In this document: piece by piece, positions 17,948-27,517 of the stretch
How positions within the stretch are numbered: position 1 is the first letter of the stretch
Layout: every line of letters starts with the position of its first letter
DNA from: Patiriisocius marinus
GTDB taxonomy: Bacteria; Bacteroidota; Bacteroidia; Flavobacteriales; Flavobacteriaceae
Assembly: GCF_008974325.1 (NCBI RefSeq)
Contig: NZ_BKCG01000001.1
Coordinates: 434,001-498,000 of the forward strand
DNA: 64,000 nt
Direction: 5' to 3'
Position numbers and translations under genes: made by a program
Notes under the pieces: model-generated
The model's input: only the letters and a program-made list of their open reading frames with translations
Told to the model about the DNA's origin: nothing
Database searches by the model: none

Positions 17948-19297
17948 TTAATAATGGTAATTTTTACTTTCCTTAATAAAAGGATTGTTCTTCATCAATA
18001 ATGGAGCTTTAGTAAGCGCTGTGAACACAACGAAAACAAATAATCCAAAGAAGAATAATAATGAGCTAATTTCAGGTAAGCCTATAAACCAACTTGTTCC
18101 TACTGTACCTGGCATAATGAGAACAAATAGATCAACATAATGTCCTGCAAGGATAACAATTCCTGTTAAGACTACAAACCAATTTACTCTTTTGTAATCA
18201 CTGTTCATTAACAATAATAATGGGAATAAGAAATTCAAAATTAACATTCCAAAGAAAGGAAGTTTAAAGTCCTCAATTCTTGTTATATAATATGTTACCT
18301 CTTCAGGAATGTTTGCATACCAGATAAGCATAAACTGAGAGAACCATAGGTATGTCCAGAAAATACTAAATCCAAACATAAACTTAGCTAAATCATGTAT
18401 ATGACTATCATTTACAAATTCTAAATATCCTTGTGATTTAAGGAAAATTGTAATTAATGCTATTGTTGTTATACCACAAACCATCATTCCAGCAAGTATA
18501 TACCAACCATACAAAGTAGAGAACCAATGAGGATCAAAACTCATTAACCAATCCCAAGACATCATAGACTCAGTATATAAGAAGAAAACTAAAAATCCAG
18601 CTGAGATTCTAAAGGTCTTTTTAAAATATCTATTATCATCAACATGTTCACTAGCTCTAGAAAACTTAACAGCATACATACGGTAAAGTATCCAACCACC
18701 TAAGAATATAGCAGCTCTAATAACTAAGCCGGTTCCGTTTAACCAACCTGCCTTACCTTGAAGTAAAGCATCATGTGCAACAACTTCTGGATCAGCCCAA
18801 ACAAATAAATGATTTATATGAAAACCGGATAAAGCTAATAAAACAAACATAATAATTCCACCAGGGACTAAGTATGCGGTAATAGCTTCCATAACTCTAA
18901 AAAGAACTGGTGACCATCCTGCTTGTGCAGCAAAATTTACAGCATAAAATGCTAGCACGCCTAAAGCAATCATAAAAAAGAAAAAACAAGCAATATAAAG
19001 TGCTGCCCAAGGTTTATTCTGTAATTGATGTAAAGTATGCTCTAAATGAGCCTCTTCACTATCGTGAGCATTAGCTTCCTTATGAACATCATGTACTTCC
19101 GTGCCGTGATCATCTGAAGTAACTTCGTGTGTATCTGTAGCGTGTTCAGCACCATGACTATCACCGTGTGCAGCCATCATTTCCTTAACTTCTGCCGTAT
19201 TTGATGGAGCCGTTAAAAAACTAGCGACAATCCCCAAAGCACCAATCACCATAAAGATGATTGCAAACATTTTTAATTTACTAGGTAGCGTATACAT
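17948..19297 (-). CDS. actF: alternative complex III membrane subunit ActF
   Basis: ActF is one of the two large NrfD-like membrane subunits of alternative complex III, a quinol:cytochrome c/oxidase oxidoreductase. The 449 residues form about ten membrane helices. After the first helix there is a loop (about 35-90) unusually rich in His, Asp and Glu (for example HGDSHGAEHATDTHE). Later conserved parts include FHINHLFVWADPEVV and SYDFMSWDWLMSFDPHWFS-like sequence (MMSWDWLMSFDPHW). Position directly after actE and before the oxidase genes fits the standard Bacteroidota operon order. Confidence 0.92.
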   Translation of the reverse strand: MYTLPSKLKMFAIIFMVIGALGIVASFLTAPSNTAEVKEMMAAHGDSHGAEHATDTHEVTSDDHGTEVHDVHKEANAHDSEEAHLEHTLHQLQNKPWAALYIACFFFFMIALGVLAFYAVNFAAQAGWSPVLFRVMEAITAYLVPGGIIMFVLLALSGFHINHLFVWADPEVVAHDALLQGKAGWLNGTGLVIRAAIFLGGWILYRMYAVKFSRASEHVDDNRYFKKTFRISAGFLVFFLYTESMMSWDWLMSFDPHWFSTLYGWYILAGMMVCGITTIALITIFLKSQGYLEFVNDSHIHDLAKFMFGFSIFWTYLWFSQFMLIWYANIPEEVTYYITRIEDFKLPFFGMLILNFLFPLLLLMNSDYKRVNWFVVLTGIVILAGHYVDLFVLIMPGTVGTSWFIGLPEISSLLFFFGLFVFVVFTALTKAPLLMKNNPFIKESKNYHY

Positions 19298-19324
19298 ATC
19301 TTGGCTATTCTTTGTATTCTTTAT

Positions 19325-19993
19325 TTAGTGTTTTTGACCAACTACTTCTAATGAATGATTAGTTTCTGATAAATCTGAAGCTGTCATCATTAAAGCATTA
19401 TCAATTTCGTCAACTTTTGCAGGTTTCATAATAGGTTCACCCTTTAATGTAGCCTTTAAGTTCATAACGTGTTGAGTTATTTGCCAACGCTCTAACTCGT
19501 TAGTTTGAGATGCATATGAACCCATGGAGTTTATACCATACATTTGAACGTGATAAACACCTCCATCAGTAATAACTCTTCCTGGATCAGCATAACTAGG
19601 AATACCTAAAAATTTCTCACGCTGAACTAATATTCCTTTTCCATCACCCTTATCACCGTGACATACAGCACAGTAAATAGTATAAAGTTTTGCCCCTTCT
19701 GCTAAACTTTCTTCAGTTACTAATAATGGATTTTTTAAATCAGTTTTAGCTAGATTTAAACCATCAGTAGTATTTGGATAATCATAAGGTTGCCATCCTC
19801 TAGGAATAGAACCTTCTGCCGGAAGCATAGCTTCCTGTCCACCAGGAAAAATATCAGCTTCTCCGTATGTTTCATACCCTACTGGCTCGTACATATTATT
19901 CATGTACTGGTAGTTTGGTTTTCCGTCACTTGCACAAGAAACCACTGCTAAAAAGCCAATTAGAGTAAAACTTAATTTAAGTATCTTATTCAT
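19325..19993 (-). CDS. actE: alternative complex III monoheme cytochrome c subunit ActE
   Basis: ActE is the periplasmic monoheme c subunit of alternative complex III that hands electrons on towards the oxidase. From the ATG at 19991-19993 the product is 222 residues. A lipoprotein signal ends at C20 (LAVVSC), and the heme motif is CAVCH (108-112) followed by GDKGDGKG. A likely axial Met lies in VYHVQMYG. An upstream in-frame ATG (20017) would overlap actD and spoil the signal peptide, so the later start is preferred. It begins 1 bp after the actD stop. Confidence 0.93.
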   Translation of the reverse strand: MNKILKLSFTLIGFLAVVSCASDGKPNYQYMNNMYEPVGYETYGEADIFPGGQEAMLPAEGSIPRGWQPYDYPNTTDGLNLAKTDLKNPLLVTEESLAEGAKLYTIYCAVCHGDKGDGKGILVQREKFLGIPSYADPGRVITDGGVYHVQMYGINSMGSYASQTNELERWQITQHVMNLKATLKGEPIMKPAKVDEIDNALMMTASDLSETNHSLEVVGQKH

Positions 19994-19994
19994 A

Positions 19995-20531
19995 TTAATG
20001 ATCTTCATCAGTTTCAACTATACTTATTTCTAAAGCTCCAGTATCATAAAGGAACTTAGATAATTTTTCTATATCATGATTACCAGCATCAACAGCCATT
20101 AAGAAATGGTCATCTGTTGTTCTTACATCTGGATTTTCAGCTTTTTTAAATGGCCATAACTTACTTCTCATATAGAAAGTAATTACCATTAAATGGGCTG
20201 CAAAAAAGACTGTAAGTTCAAACATAATTGGAACAAAAGCCGGCATATTTTCAATGTAACTAAAACTTGGTTTACCACCAATATTCTGAGGCCAGTCTTC
20301 AATCATAATGAAATTCATCATTGTAACAGCTACTGATAGCCCTACAATACCATACATAAATGCTGTTATAGCAATACGTGTAGGCTCAAGACCCATAACC
20401 TTATCAAGTCCGTGAACTGGAAAAGGTGTATAAACCTCTTCGATATGATAATGCTCTCCACGCACCTGCTTTACAGCTTGCATCAAGATGTCATCATCAT
20501 TGTAAATTGCGTGTACCACTTTAGAAGTCAT
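19995..20531 (-). CDS. actD: alternative complex III subunit ActD (DUF3341)
   Basis: ActD is the small two-helix membrane subunit of alternative complex III. The 178 residues show the family start (VVHAIYNDDDILMQAVKQVR) with a ferredoxin-like soluble part. The motif YTPFPVHGLDKVMGL (about residues 34-48) is followed by two transmembrane helices (about 55-80 and 100-125). A C-terminal soluble tail follows (DDHFLMAVDA). It lies 2 bp after actC. Its exact role in quinol oxidation is not settled, but it is a constant member of the complex. Confidence 0.93.
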   Translation of the reverse strand: MTSKVVHAIYNDDDILMQAVKQVRGEHYHIEEVYTPFPVHGLDKVMGLEPTRIAITAFMYGIVGLSVAVTMMNFIMIEDWPQNIGGKPSFSYIENMPAFVPIMFELTVFFAAHLMVITFYMRSKLWPFKKAENPDVRTTDDHFLMAVDAGNHDIEKLSKFLYDTGALEISIVETDEDH

Positions 20532-20533
20532 AC

Positions 20534-22312
20534 TTAGTTGTTTTTAAGTTTAGAAGCTTGTCCTGCCCAATCATCGCGTTTAGCTCGACCAGGAAATTCG
20601 CCAATAATATCATCTAATAAATCGTAATCTGAATCATCCATTTTACTAACTTGTTCAAATGTATAGATTCCTAGTTGATGTAACTTTTGTTCCATTACTG
20701 GACCTACACCACTTATCTTTTTAAGATTATCTGCTTTTTGCGTATTTGGATCAAATGAGCCTAACTTGCTTAACAAACTATCTACCTGATCTTTTTTAAC
20801 TTCAGTATCTAACATAGCATCTGCGTTAACCATAGGATTATGATTATCATTGGAAATGTTCTGTTTAGACACAGCAGTATTAGCTTCTGGCGCTCTTACT
20901 ACAGGACTATAATGCTTTACATTGTCACCGTGATCAGCTCTCATTCTCTTATAATTAGAACCACTACTCTTAAGTATTGACTTAACTTCAGCTTGTGCAA
21001 TCACAGGGAAAGTTCTAGCGTATAATAAGAATAACACAAAGAAGAAACCAATTGTACCAATAAAAATACCGATATCAACAAATGTAGGAGAGAACATAGT
21101 CCATGAAGATGGAAGATAATCTCTGTGTAACGAAGTTACAATAATAACGAAACGCTCAAACCACATACCTATGTTTACCACAATAGAAATAAAGAAAGAG
21201 AACATAATACTAGTTCTTAATTTTTTAAACCACATAAATTGTGGAGAGAAAACATTACAAGACATCATCGCCCAATAAGCCCACCAATAAGGTCCAGTTG
21301 CTCTATTCAAGAATGCATACTGCTCATACTCTACACCAGAATACCAAGCAATAAACAACTCAGTAATATATGCTACACCAACAATAGAACCCGTAATCAT
21401 AATTACGATATTCATTAATTCTATATGTTGAATTGTAATATAATCTTCTAAACTAGAAACTTTACGCATCACAATAAGCAACGTGTTCACCATTGCAAAT
21501 CCAGAGAATACTGCTCCTGCCACAAAATATGGAGGGAAAATTGTTGTATGCCAACCCGGTATAACTGATGTTGCAAAGTCAAAAGATACAATCGTGTGTA
21601 CTGAAAGTACCAAAGGAGTTGCTAAACCTGCTAACACAAGAGAAACCTCTTCAAAACGTTGCCAGTCTTTTGCACGCCCACTCCAACCAAATGATAATAT
21701 ACCATATATCTTTTTAGTAAAAGGTGTTACAGCTCTATCACGAATCATCGCGAAATCGGGAAGTAATCCTGTCCACCAGAAAACTAATGATACCGAAAGA
21801 TATGTTGAAATCGCAAATACATCCCAAAGTAAAGGCGAATTAAAGTTAACCCATAATGAACCAAATTGATTTGGTATAGGCAAAACCCAATAAGCTAACC
21901 AAGGACGCCCCATGTGAATAATTGGGAACAAACCTGCCTGTATTACAGAGAAGATTGTCATTGCCTCTGCTGAACGGTTAATTGCCATTCTCCATTTTTG
22001 ACGGAAGAGTAATAATACCGCAGAAATCAATGTTCCTGCGTGACCTATACCTACCCACCACACAAAGTTTGTAATATCCCAAGCCCATCCTACGGTCTTG
22101 TTCAATCCCCAAACTCCAATACCAGTAGAGACGGTGTAAATAATACAACCTAATCCCCATCCAAAAGCCACAAGGGCTATGGTAAACACAATCCACCAGG
22201 ATTTGTTTGCTTTACCTTCAACAGGAGCAGCTACATCGATTGTAACATCGTGGTAACTTTTATCTCCTATAACTAAGGGTCTTCTAATAGGTGCTTCGTA
22301 ATGCGACGCCAT
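20534..22312 (-). CDS. actC: alternative complex III membrane subunit ActC (NrfD-like) with HhH-like tail
   Basis: ActC is the NrfD-like polytopic subunit that carries the quinol site and the proton path of alternative complex III. The 592 residues begin with the typical soluble N-terminus (APIRRPLVIGDKSYHDVT) and run through about ten membrane helices up to residue 445. A charged linker follows. The last about 70 residues (from DNLKKISGVGPVMEQKL) form a small helix-hairpin-helix-like domain, with the ISGVGP hairpin, as in proteins of nucleic-acid or NuoE-tail type. This extension lies outside the usual NrfD fold and its job is unknown. The gene sits between actB and actD. Confidence 0.92.
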   Translation of the reverse strand: MASHYEAPIRRPLVIGDKSYHDVTIDVAAPVEGKANKSWWIVFTIALVAFGWGLGCIIYTVSTGIGVWGLNKTVGWAWDITNFVWWVGIGHAGTLISAVLLLFRQKWRMAINRSAEAMTIFSVIQAGLFPIIHMGRPWLAYWVLPIPNQFGSLWVNFNSPLLWDVFAISTYLSVSLVFWWTGLLPDFAMIRDRAVTPFTKKIYGILSFGWSGRAKDWQRFEEVSLVLAGLATPLVLSVHTIVSFDFATSVIPGWHTTIFPPYFVAGAVFSGFAMVNTLLIVMRKVSSLEDYITIQHIELMNIVIMITGSIVGVAYITELFIAWYSGVEYEQYAFLNRATGPYWWAYWAMMSCNVFSPQFMWFKKLRTSIMFSFFISIVVNIGMWFERFVIIVTSLHRDYLPSSWTMFSPTFVDIGIFIGTIGFFFVLFLLYARTFPVIAQAEVKSILKSSGSNYKRMRADHGDNVKHYSPVVRAPEANTAVSKQNISNDNHNPMVNADAMLDTEVKKDQVDSLLSKLGSFDPNTQKADNLKKISGVGPVMEQKLHQLGIYTFEQVSKMDDSDYDLLDDIIGEFPGRAKRDDWAGQASKLKNN

Positions 22313-22335
22313 ATTTAATACTATTTCTTAGTTGA

Positions 22336-25300
22336 TTATGCTTCTTTAGAGTTTCTCACTTTTGCCTTATAGAAAACATTAGGCTCTGTACCTACAGCTT
22401 CTAATAAGTGATACATTCTCTTATCTTTTTTCTCTTTATAAACTTCACTATCGTGGTCATTGATATCACCAAAGACCATTGCTCCTTTATCACAAGCAGA
22501 TGAACAAGCTGTTTGGAACTCAGCATCCTTTACTGGACGACCATCCCTCTTAGCTTCTAATATCGATAATTGTGTTTTCTGAATACACATAGAACACTTC
22601 TCCATCACCCCTCTTGACCTAACATTTACGTCAGGATTTAATACCATACGACCTAAATCATTATTCATATGATAATCAAACTCATCGTTTTCGTTATACA
22701 AGAACCAGTTGAAACGACGCACTTTATAAGGGCAGTTGTTTGCACAATATCTTGTACCTACACAACGGTTATAAGCCATATGATTCTGACCTTGGCGACT
22801 ATGAGAGGTTGCAGCAACAGGACAAACAGTCTCACAAGGAGCATGATTACAGTGCTGACACATTACAGGTTGAAAAGCAACCTGAGGATTAGCCGATGGA
22901 TCCTCTAATTCTCCAAAACCACCTAATGAACCATTATCACCAAATAACCCTGAAAAACCTTCTTTTTTATCCTGATCTACATCAAAAGACTCTTCCGCAG
23001 AATAATATCTATCAATACGCAACCAATGCATATCTCTACTACGCCTCATCTCGCTCTTACCTACAACAGGCACATTATTTTCAGCGTGACAAGCTACAAC
23101 ACAAGCACCACATCCGGTACAAGCATTTAAGTCAATAGATAAATTAAAATGATGTCCTATTGAACGATCAAATTCTGTCCATAAATCAGCATCAGGACTT
23201 GTTACTGGAATCTCTTGGTGATCCTTTGAAACTTGAGGAACCGGATTCCAATCGTGAGCTGACTTAGTATTAAATATTTCTAATGATGTTTCGCGAATAA
23301 TATCACGACCCATCATTGTATTGTGTAATTGAACACAAGCAAATTCGTGAGTACCAGAAACTTTTTCCAAAGTAACATTTTGTACAGAAGAAAAGTTATT
23401 ATACAAAGCATAGGCATTTACACCTGTTTGCATTTCTTCTTGAATAGCTGCGGTTTTTCCATATCCTAATGCTAAACCAACAGAACCTTTCGCTTGACCC
23501 GGTTGAACCAAAACAGGAACATTACTTACAGTAACATTACCCATTTTAACATTAACAATACTTCCATCAAGACCACCATTTGCAACATTTTCATTAGTTA
23601 AGCCCATAGCCTCAGCATCAGACTTAGAAACAGTTACATAATTGTCCCAAGATGTTCTTGTAATAGGATCTGGCAACTCTTGTAACCAAGGGTTGTTTGC
23701 TTGTTGACCATCACCTAAACTAGTTTTTGTGTATAATGTTAATTCTAAACCACCATCTTGAGAAGCACTTAAAGCTCCATTTGATGTGCTAGAATTTAAC
23801 ACTGTAGATAAAGAAACTACTTCATTATCAACCTGAGCATTCGAAACTAAAACACCAGCCTCTAAAGCTTTGTTCCAAGATGTTCCACCCAATACTCCTG
23901 ACCAAGTATCCTTTATATAATCATAATATTTTTTTGAATTTCCAGTCCATTGCAATAATGTATCTTGAAATTGTCTTGTAGAAAATAAAGGACGAATTGT
24001 AGGCTGCATTAAACTAAACGTACCCTTCTTTAATTGTGCATCACCCCAAGATTCTAAATAATGTGGGGTTGCAGCAACCATATCAGCCAATTCAGCTGTT
24101 GCATCTTTTCTAGAAGCAAAAGCTAATTTCATTTCTAAATTACCGTATGCCTCTGCAAATTCAGCACCATTTGGCAATGAATATACAGGATCAACCCCTA
24201 CCGTAATTAAACCTTTGACCTTTCCATTAATAACACCTTGAACTACAGCAGCAACTTCAGAAGAATTACCCTGTCTCATCATTCTAGGCTTAACAGCGTC
24301 CATAACAACACTACCAGCATTAGCCTTTAGCGCCATTGTTTGAGCTTCTACACTCGGAAGACCTGTTAAAATAACAGCTTTATTACCAGCAGCAGCTAAT
24401 TGCGCCTTTGCACTAGAAACAGCTTTAGCTATATGATCAGGAAGACCAGAAGCAGAACCTCCAGTTAATGCTTTTAAAACTTGTAATTGTTGACTAGGAG
24501 TTACAGGAACACGTTTATCAGCATTTGCCCCAGACAATGTCATATTTGCCTCGAATTGAACGTGACGAGACATTTTACCATTCTTAGGAATACGACTTTT
24601 TGCATATCCTGCATCAAAGCCTCCACCTTGCCAGTCTCCAAGGAAATCTGCACCTACTGACACTATAACTTCAGCTTTACTAAAGTCATAATCAGCCATA
24701 GCTCTCATACCATAAACGGACTGAAAAGCATCTAGCGCTTCCGAAGAAGAAACAGTATCATATATTACGTGACGAACATTCGAAAATTTCGCCGTAAACT
24801 CTTTTATTAATTTTGAAGTAGAAGGACTAGCAAAAGTTTGTGTTAACAACACAATATCTTTTCCTTGCATTTCATTCATCTTCCCAGCTACTGCGATATC
24901 GAAATCTGACCAAGAAACTTCTTTACCACCTACTAAAGGAGCTTTTAATCTATGATTGTCATATAAAGACAATACAGATGCATGAACACGAGCGTTAGCC
25001 CCACCCATAGTAGACAAATCGTTACGCTCTATTTTAATAGGACGCCCTTCTCTTGTTTTCACTAATACGTTTGCAAAATCAAAACCATCAGCAATTGTAG
25101 TTGCATAATAATTTGCAACACCCGGAACTATTTCATCCGGAGCAACAACATAAGGTATTGATTTAATAACTGGTCCCTCACAAGCAGCAAGAGATGCCGC
25201 TGCGGTAGTAAAACCAACGTACTTTAAGAAATCACGACGTGTCGTGGAAGTTGCCTCTAAAGTTTCCTTGTCACCTAAAAATTCGTCTGTTGGTATTTCT

Positions 25301-25392
25301 GTAACAAACTCATTTTGCTGTAACGCCTCAACAATAGCGCTGCTTTCGTCAAGCTGCTCAACACTTTTCCAGTATTTCTTGTTTGATGCCAT
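22336..25392 (-). CDS. actB: alternative complex III iron-sulfur subunit ActB
   Basis: ActB is the large extracytoplasmic subunit of alternative complex III. It resembles a molybdopterin oxidoreductase that has lost the cofactor, fused to a four-cluster ferredoxin domain. A Tat signal with TRRDF (51-55) is followed by a hydrophobic stretch and LAAC (C71), which could also be a lipobox. The C-terminal part holds the cluster motifs CTGCGACVVAC (about 760), CQHCNHAPCETVCP (about 840), CVGTRYCANNCP and CSMCIQK...CSSACDKG. These relay electrons from the quinol site to the ActA hemes. The 1018-residue length is normal, and the gene is between actA and actC. Confidence 0.95.
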   Translation of the reverse strand: MASNKKYWKSVEQLDESSAIVEALQQNEFVTEIPTDEFLGDKETLEATSTTRRDFLKYVGFTTAAASLAACEGPVIKSIPYVVAPDEIVPGVANYYATTIADGFDFANVLVKTREGRPIKIERNDLSTMGGANARVHASVLSLYDNHRLKAPLVGGKEVSWSDFDIAVAGKMNEMQGKDIVLLTQTFASPSTSKLIKEFTAKFSNVRHVIYDTVSSSEALDAFQSVYGMRAMADYDFSKAEVIVSVGADFLGDWQGGGFDAGYAKSRIPKNGKMSRHVQFEANMTLSGANADKRVPVTPSQQLQVLKALTGGSASGLPDHIAKAVSSAKAQLAAAGNKAVILTGLPSVEAQTMALKANAGSVVMDAVKPRMMRQGNSSEVAAVVQGVINGKVKGLITVGVDPVYSLPNGAEFAEAYGNLEMKLAFASRKDATAELADMVAATPHYLESWGDAQLKKGTFSLMQPTIRPLFSTRQFQDTLLQWTGNSKKYYDYIKDTWSGVLGGTSWNKALEAGVLVSNAQVDNEVVSLSTVLNSSTSNGALSASQDGGLELTLYTKTSLGDGQQANNPWLQELPDPITRTSWDNYVTVSKSDAEAMGLTNENVANGGLDGSIVNVKMGNVTVSNVPVLVQPGQAKGSVGLALGYGKTAAIQEEMQTGVNAYALYNNFSSVQNVTLEKVSGTHEFACVQLHNTMMGRDIIRETSLEIFNTKSAHDWNPVPQVSKDHQEIPVTSPDADLWTEFDRSIGHHFNLSIDLNACTGCGACVVACHAENNVPVVGKSEMRRSRDMHWLRIDRYYSAEESFDVDQDKKEGFSGLFGDNGSLGGFGELEDPSANPQVAFQPVMCQHCNHAPCETVCPVAATSHSRQGQNHMAYNRCVGTRYCANNCPYKVRRFNWFLYNENDEFDYHMNNDLGRMVLNPDVNVRSRGVMEKCSMCIQKTQLSILEAKRDGRPVKDAEFQTACSSACDKGAMVFGDINDHDSEVYKEKKDKRMYHLLEAVGTEPNVFYKAKVRNSKEA

Positions 25393-25542
25393 AATTATTA
25401 TTTACGATTCTTGATATGCAATTTAAATTAATTGAAATTTCTTTCTAAAAATGAAATTTGTATATCTAAAATTTTACTCTTTTTATTGTTTTTATCTCAT
25501 TCACTAATCTAACTATTATTTCAGTATTAACCGAAACGACAT

Positions 25543-26877
25543 CTAGTAGTGACACTTACCACACTCTAAACCTCCCATTTGAGCGGCAGTAACCTGCTCA
25601 ACTCCGTACTTCTTGGCAAGTGCTTCGTGAATCTGTTCGTAGTATTCATTTCCAGAAACATTAACATTCGTTTCACGATGACAATTAATACACCACCCCA
25701 TAGTCAATGGAGAAAACTGTTCCATAATTTCCATTTCTTCAACTGGACCGTGACATTTCTGACAAGCAATACCTCCAACAGTTACGTGTTGCGAGTGATT
25801 AAAATACGCAAAGTCTGGTAAGTTATGAATACGAACCCATTTAACAGGCTCAGACTCTCCCGTATAACCCTGAGTAGTTTCATCCCAACCTACAGCTTTA
25901 TATAATTTTTTAATCTCTTTATTATAATCAACACCATATTCATTTAACCCTTCAGCCTGTGTATCCTCAGACACCTCAGCAATATTTTTATGACAGTTCA
26001 TACAAACATTTAAGGAAGGAATTCCTGAGTGCTTACTTTTTCTAGCTGATGAGTGACAATAGTTACAATCAATTTCATTAGCACCTGCGTGAATTCTATG
26101 AGAGTAATGTATAGGTTGAACAGGAGCATATCCTTGATCAACTCCAACTTGCATAAAGAAACCGTACATGAAGTACGCTGCCGTCAACAACAATAATACT
26201 GCAGTTACTAAAAGCAGAAATTGATTTTCAACAAAACTTTTCCATATTGGCGTACCTTTTGGCTTTTCACCATAATCAACACCGTTTGCAGTCGCAATCT
26301 TCTTTAGAGTTTTAGAAACAAGAACAAGCATTACAATCAACAACAAGAAAACCCCAGTAAGAGCACCTAAAATAATATTATTAGAAACACCACTCCCTGA
26401 AGATGCAGCAATCTCACCAGCACCTGTTGGAGGAACAACTACTACTTTCTCCTCACTAGTGTAAGCCAATATATTATCAATATCCCCATTACTTAATGCA
26501 GGGAAAGACTGCATTACAGACTTGTTATTCGCTTCAAAAACTTCAATAGCTTGAGCATCTCCACTAGCAATTAACGCTTGACTATCTTTTATCCAAGCAT
26601 ACAACCACTCACGATCGTATTTTTGAGCAACACCTCTTAAGGCAGGGCCTGTAGCTTTCTTATCCAACTTATGACAAGCTGCACAGTTAGCATTAAATAA
26701 TGATTTCCCTACTGCAGGGTCACCTACACCGTCAGCAGCTGGAGTTGCGGCTTCAGTTTGTGCTGCTTCGTTAGCAGAATCTGCTTGAGCTTGAATTGTA
26801 GTAGAAAAAGTTAACATAAATGCTAACGCTAATACTGACAAAATAGAGGGTATCTTAGTAAAATTCACCTTTTGCAT
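25543..26877 (-). CDS. actA: alternative complex III multiheme cytochrome c subunit ActA with an extra monoheme domain
   Basis: ActA is the multiheme c subunit of alternative complex III and receives electrons from ActB clusters. After a signal peptide (about 1-32, cleavage near QAQA) there is a cytochrome c domain with CAACH (C65, C68, H69). Two membrane helices follow (about 165-190 and 220-242), then a pentaheme part with CNYCH, CMNCH, CQKCH, CINCH and CGKCH, the last at the very C-terminus. That makes six CxxCH sites in 444 residues. It is the first gene of the 12-kb act-cox operon, with a promoter box about 95 bp upstream. Confidence 0.93.
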   Translation of the reverse strand: MQKVNFTKIPSILSVLALAFMLTFSTTIQAQADSANEAAQTEAATPAADGVGDPAVGKSLFNANCAACHKLDKKATGPALRGVAQKYDREWLYAWIKDSQALIASGDAQAIEVFEANNKSVMQSFPALSNGDIDNILAYTSEEKVVVVPPTGAGEIAASSGSGVSNNIILGALTGVFLLLIVMLVLVSKTLKKIATANGVDYGEKPKGTPIWKSFVENQFLLLVTAVLLLLTAAYFMYGFFMQVGVDQGYAPVQPIHYSHRIHAGANEIDCNYCHSSARKSKHSGIPSLNVCMNCHKNIAEVSEDTQAEGLNEYGVDYNKEIKKLYKAVGWDETTQGYTGESEPVKWVRIHNLPDFAYFNHSQHVTVGGIACQKCHGPVEEMEIMEQFSPLTMGWCINCHRETNVNVSGNEYYEQIHEALAKKYGVEQVTAAQMGGLECGKCHY

Positions 26878-26970
26878 ACTGAATGGTTAAATATCGTCAA
26901 TAGTTTGGCACGTAATTAGTTATTAAATCAACTGTTGTTTCACAGTCTACAAATGCCATAAATAACGTTG

Positions 26971-26978
26971 CAAAAGTA
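26971..26978 (-). promoter_or_regulatory. putative -7 promoter box for the act-cox operon
   Basis: The minus strand reads TACTTTTG, an exact TAnnTTTG match, about 94 bp upstream of the actA ATG. This leaves an untranslated leader of roughly 85 nt. No clear -33 TTG is seen. Confidence 0.45.
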
Positions 26979-27051
26979 GCATATTAAGTCCATTTTAGAA
27001 ATCTAAATAATCTGTTAACATCTAATTTATACTCTTTCTAAATAATAAAAA

Positions 27052-27076
27052 CGCCTCTATAAAAGTTAAAGAGGTG
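27052..27076 (-). terminator. minus-strand terminator upstream of actA
   Basis: CACCTCT (27070-27076) and AGAGGCG (27052-27058), read on the minus strand, form a 7-bp stem with one G-U pair, followed by TTTTTATT. It would stop leftward read-through from the infB side before it reaches the act operon. It directly abuts the plus-strand promoter box at 27077. Confidence 0.6.
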
Positions 27077-27084
27077 TACATTTG
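27077..27084 (+). promoter_or_regulatory. putative -7 promoter box for the SPOR gene
   Basis: TACATTTG matches TAnnTTTG exactly, 18 bp before the ATG at 27103. The leader would be very short. Confidence 0.5.
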
Positions 27085-27102
27085 TACTTTCAAAAAAATT
27101 AT

Positions 27103-27492
27103 ATGAAAAAATCATTTCTTTTTAACTTATTTATTATCAGTATTTTCATAGTCTCTTTCACACAAGACAGCTTAGCGCAAAGCGGAAATGTGACTATTAA
27201 TGCTGACTCTCAAATTGAGCAATTATTAATCACTAAAAAGTCTTTAGAAAAAGACAATAAACTTAGTGATGGATATACAATACAATTATACTATGGTGAA
27301 TTAGAAAAAGCCAATAGTGTCCAAAAAAAATACCGAAGCGCTTATGGATCTTGGCCAGCATCAATTGAATATGAGACTCCTAACTTTAAAGTTTGGGCTG
27401 GAAACTTTGCTACTAGATTGGAAGCAGATAGAGCCTTAATTGAAATACAAAAAAACTTCCCAAGTGCGTTTATACTGGAGAAAAAGAAATAA
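27103..27492 (+). CDS. small secreted SPOR-domain protein
   Basis: A 129-residue protein with an N-terminal signal peptide (about 1-25, cleavage after SLAQ). A C-terminal SPOR-like domain (about 55-125) shows GYTIQLYYGELEKANSVQKKY, then YETPNFKVWAGNFATRLEADRAL, the two strand-helix repeats typical of the family. SPOR domains bind peptidoglycan strands lacking stem peptides, often at division sites. The substrate and role here are inferred from the fold only. I use the ATG at 27103 because an upstream TTG (27082) lies within the promoter box. The gene stands alone, with its own terminator. Confidence 0.8.
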   Translation: MKKSFLFNLFIISIFIVSFTQDSLAQSGNVTINADSQIEQLLITKKSLEKDNKLSDGYTIQLYYGELEKANSVQKKYRSAYGSWPASIEYETPNFKVWAGNFATRLEADRALIEIQKNFPSAFILEKKK

Positions 27493-27517
27493 GAAAACTT
27501 AATAAAACACCAAAAAG

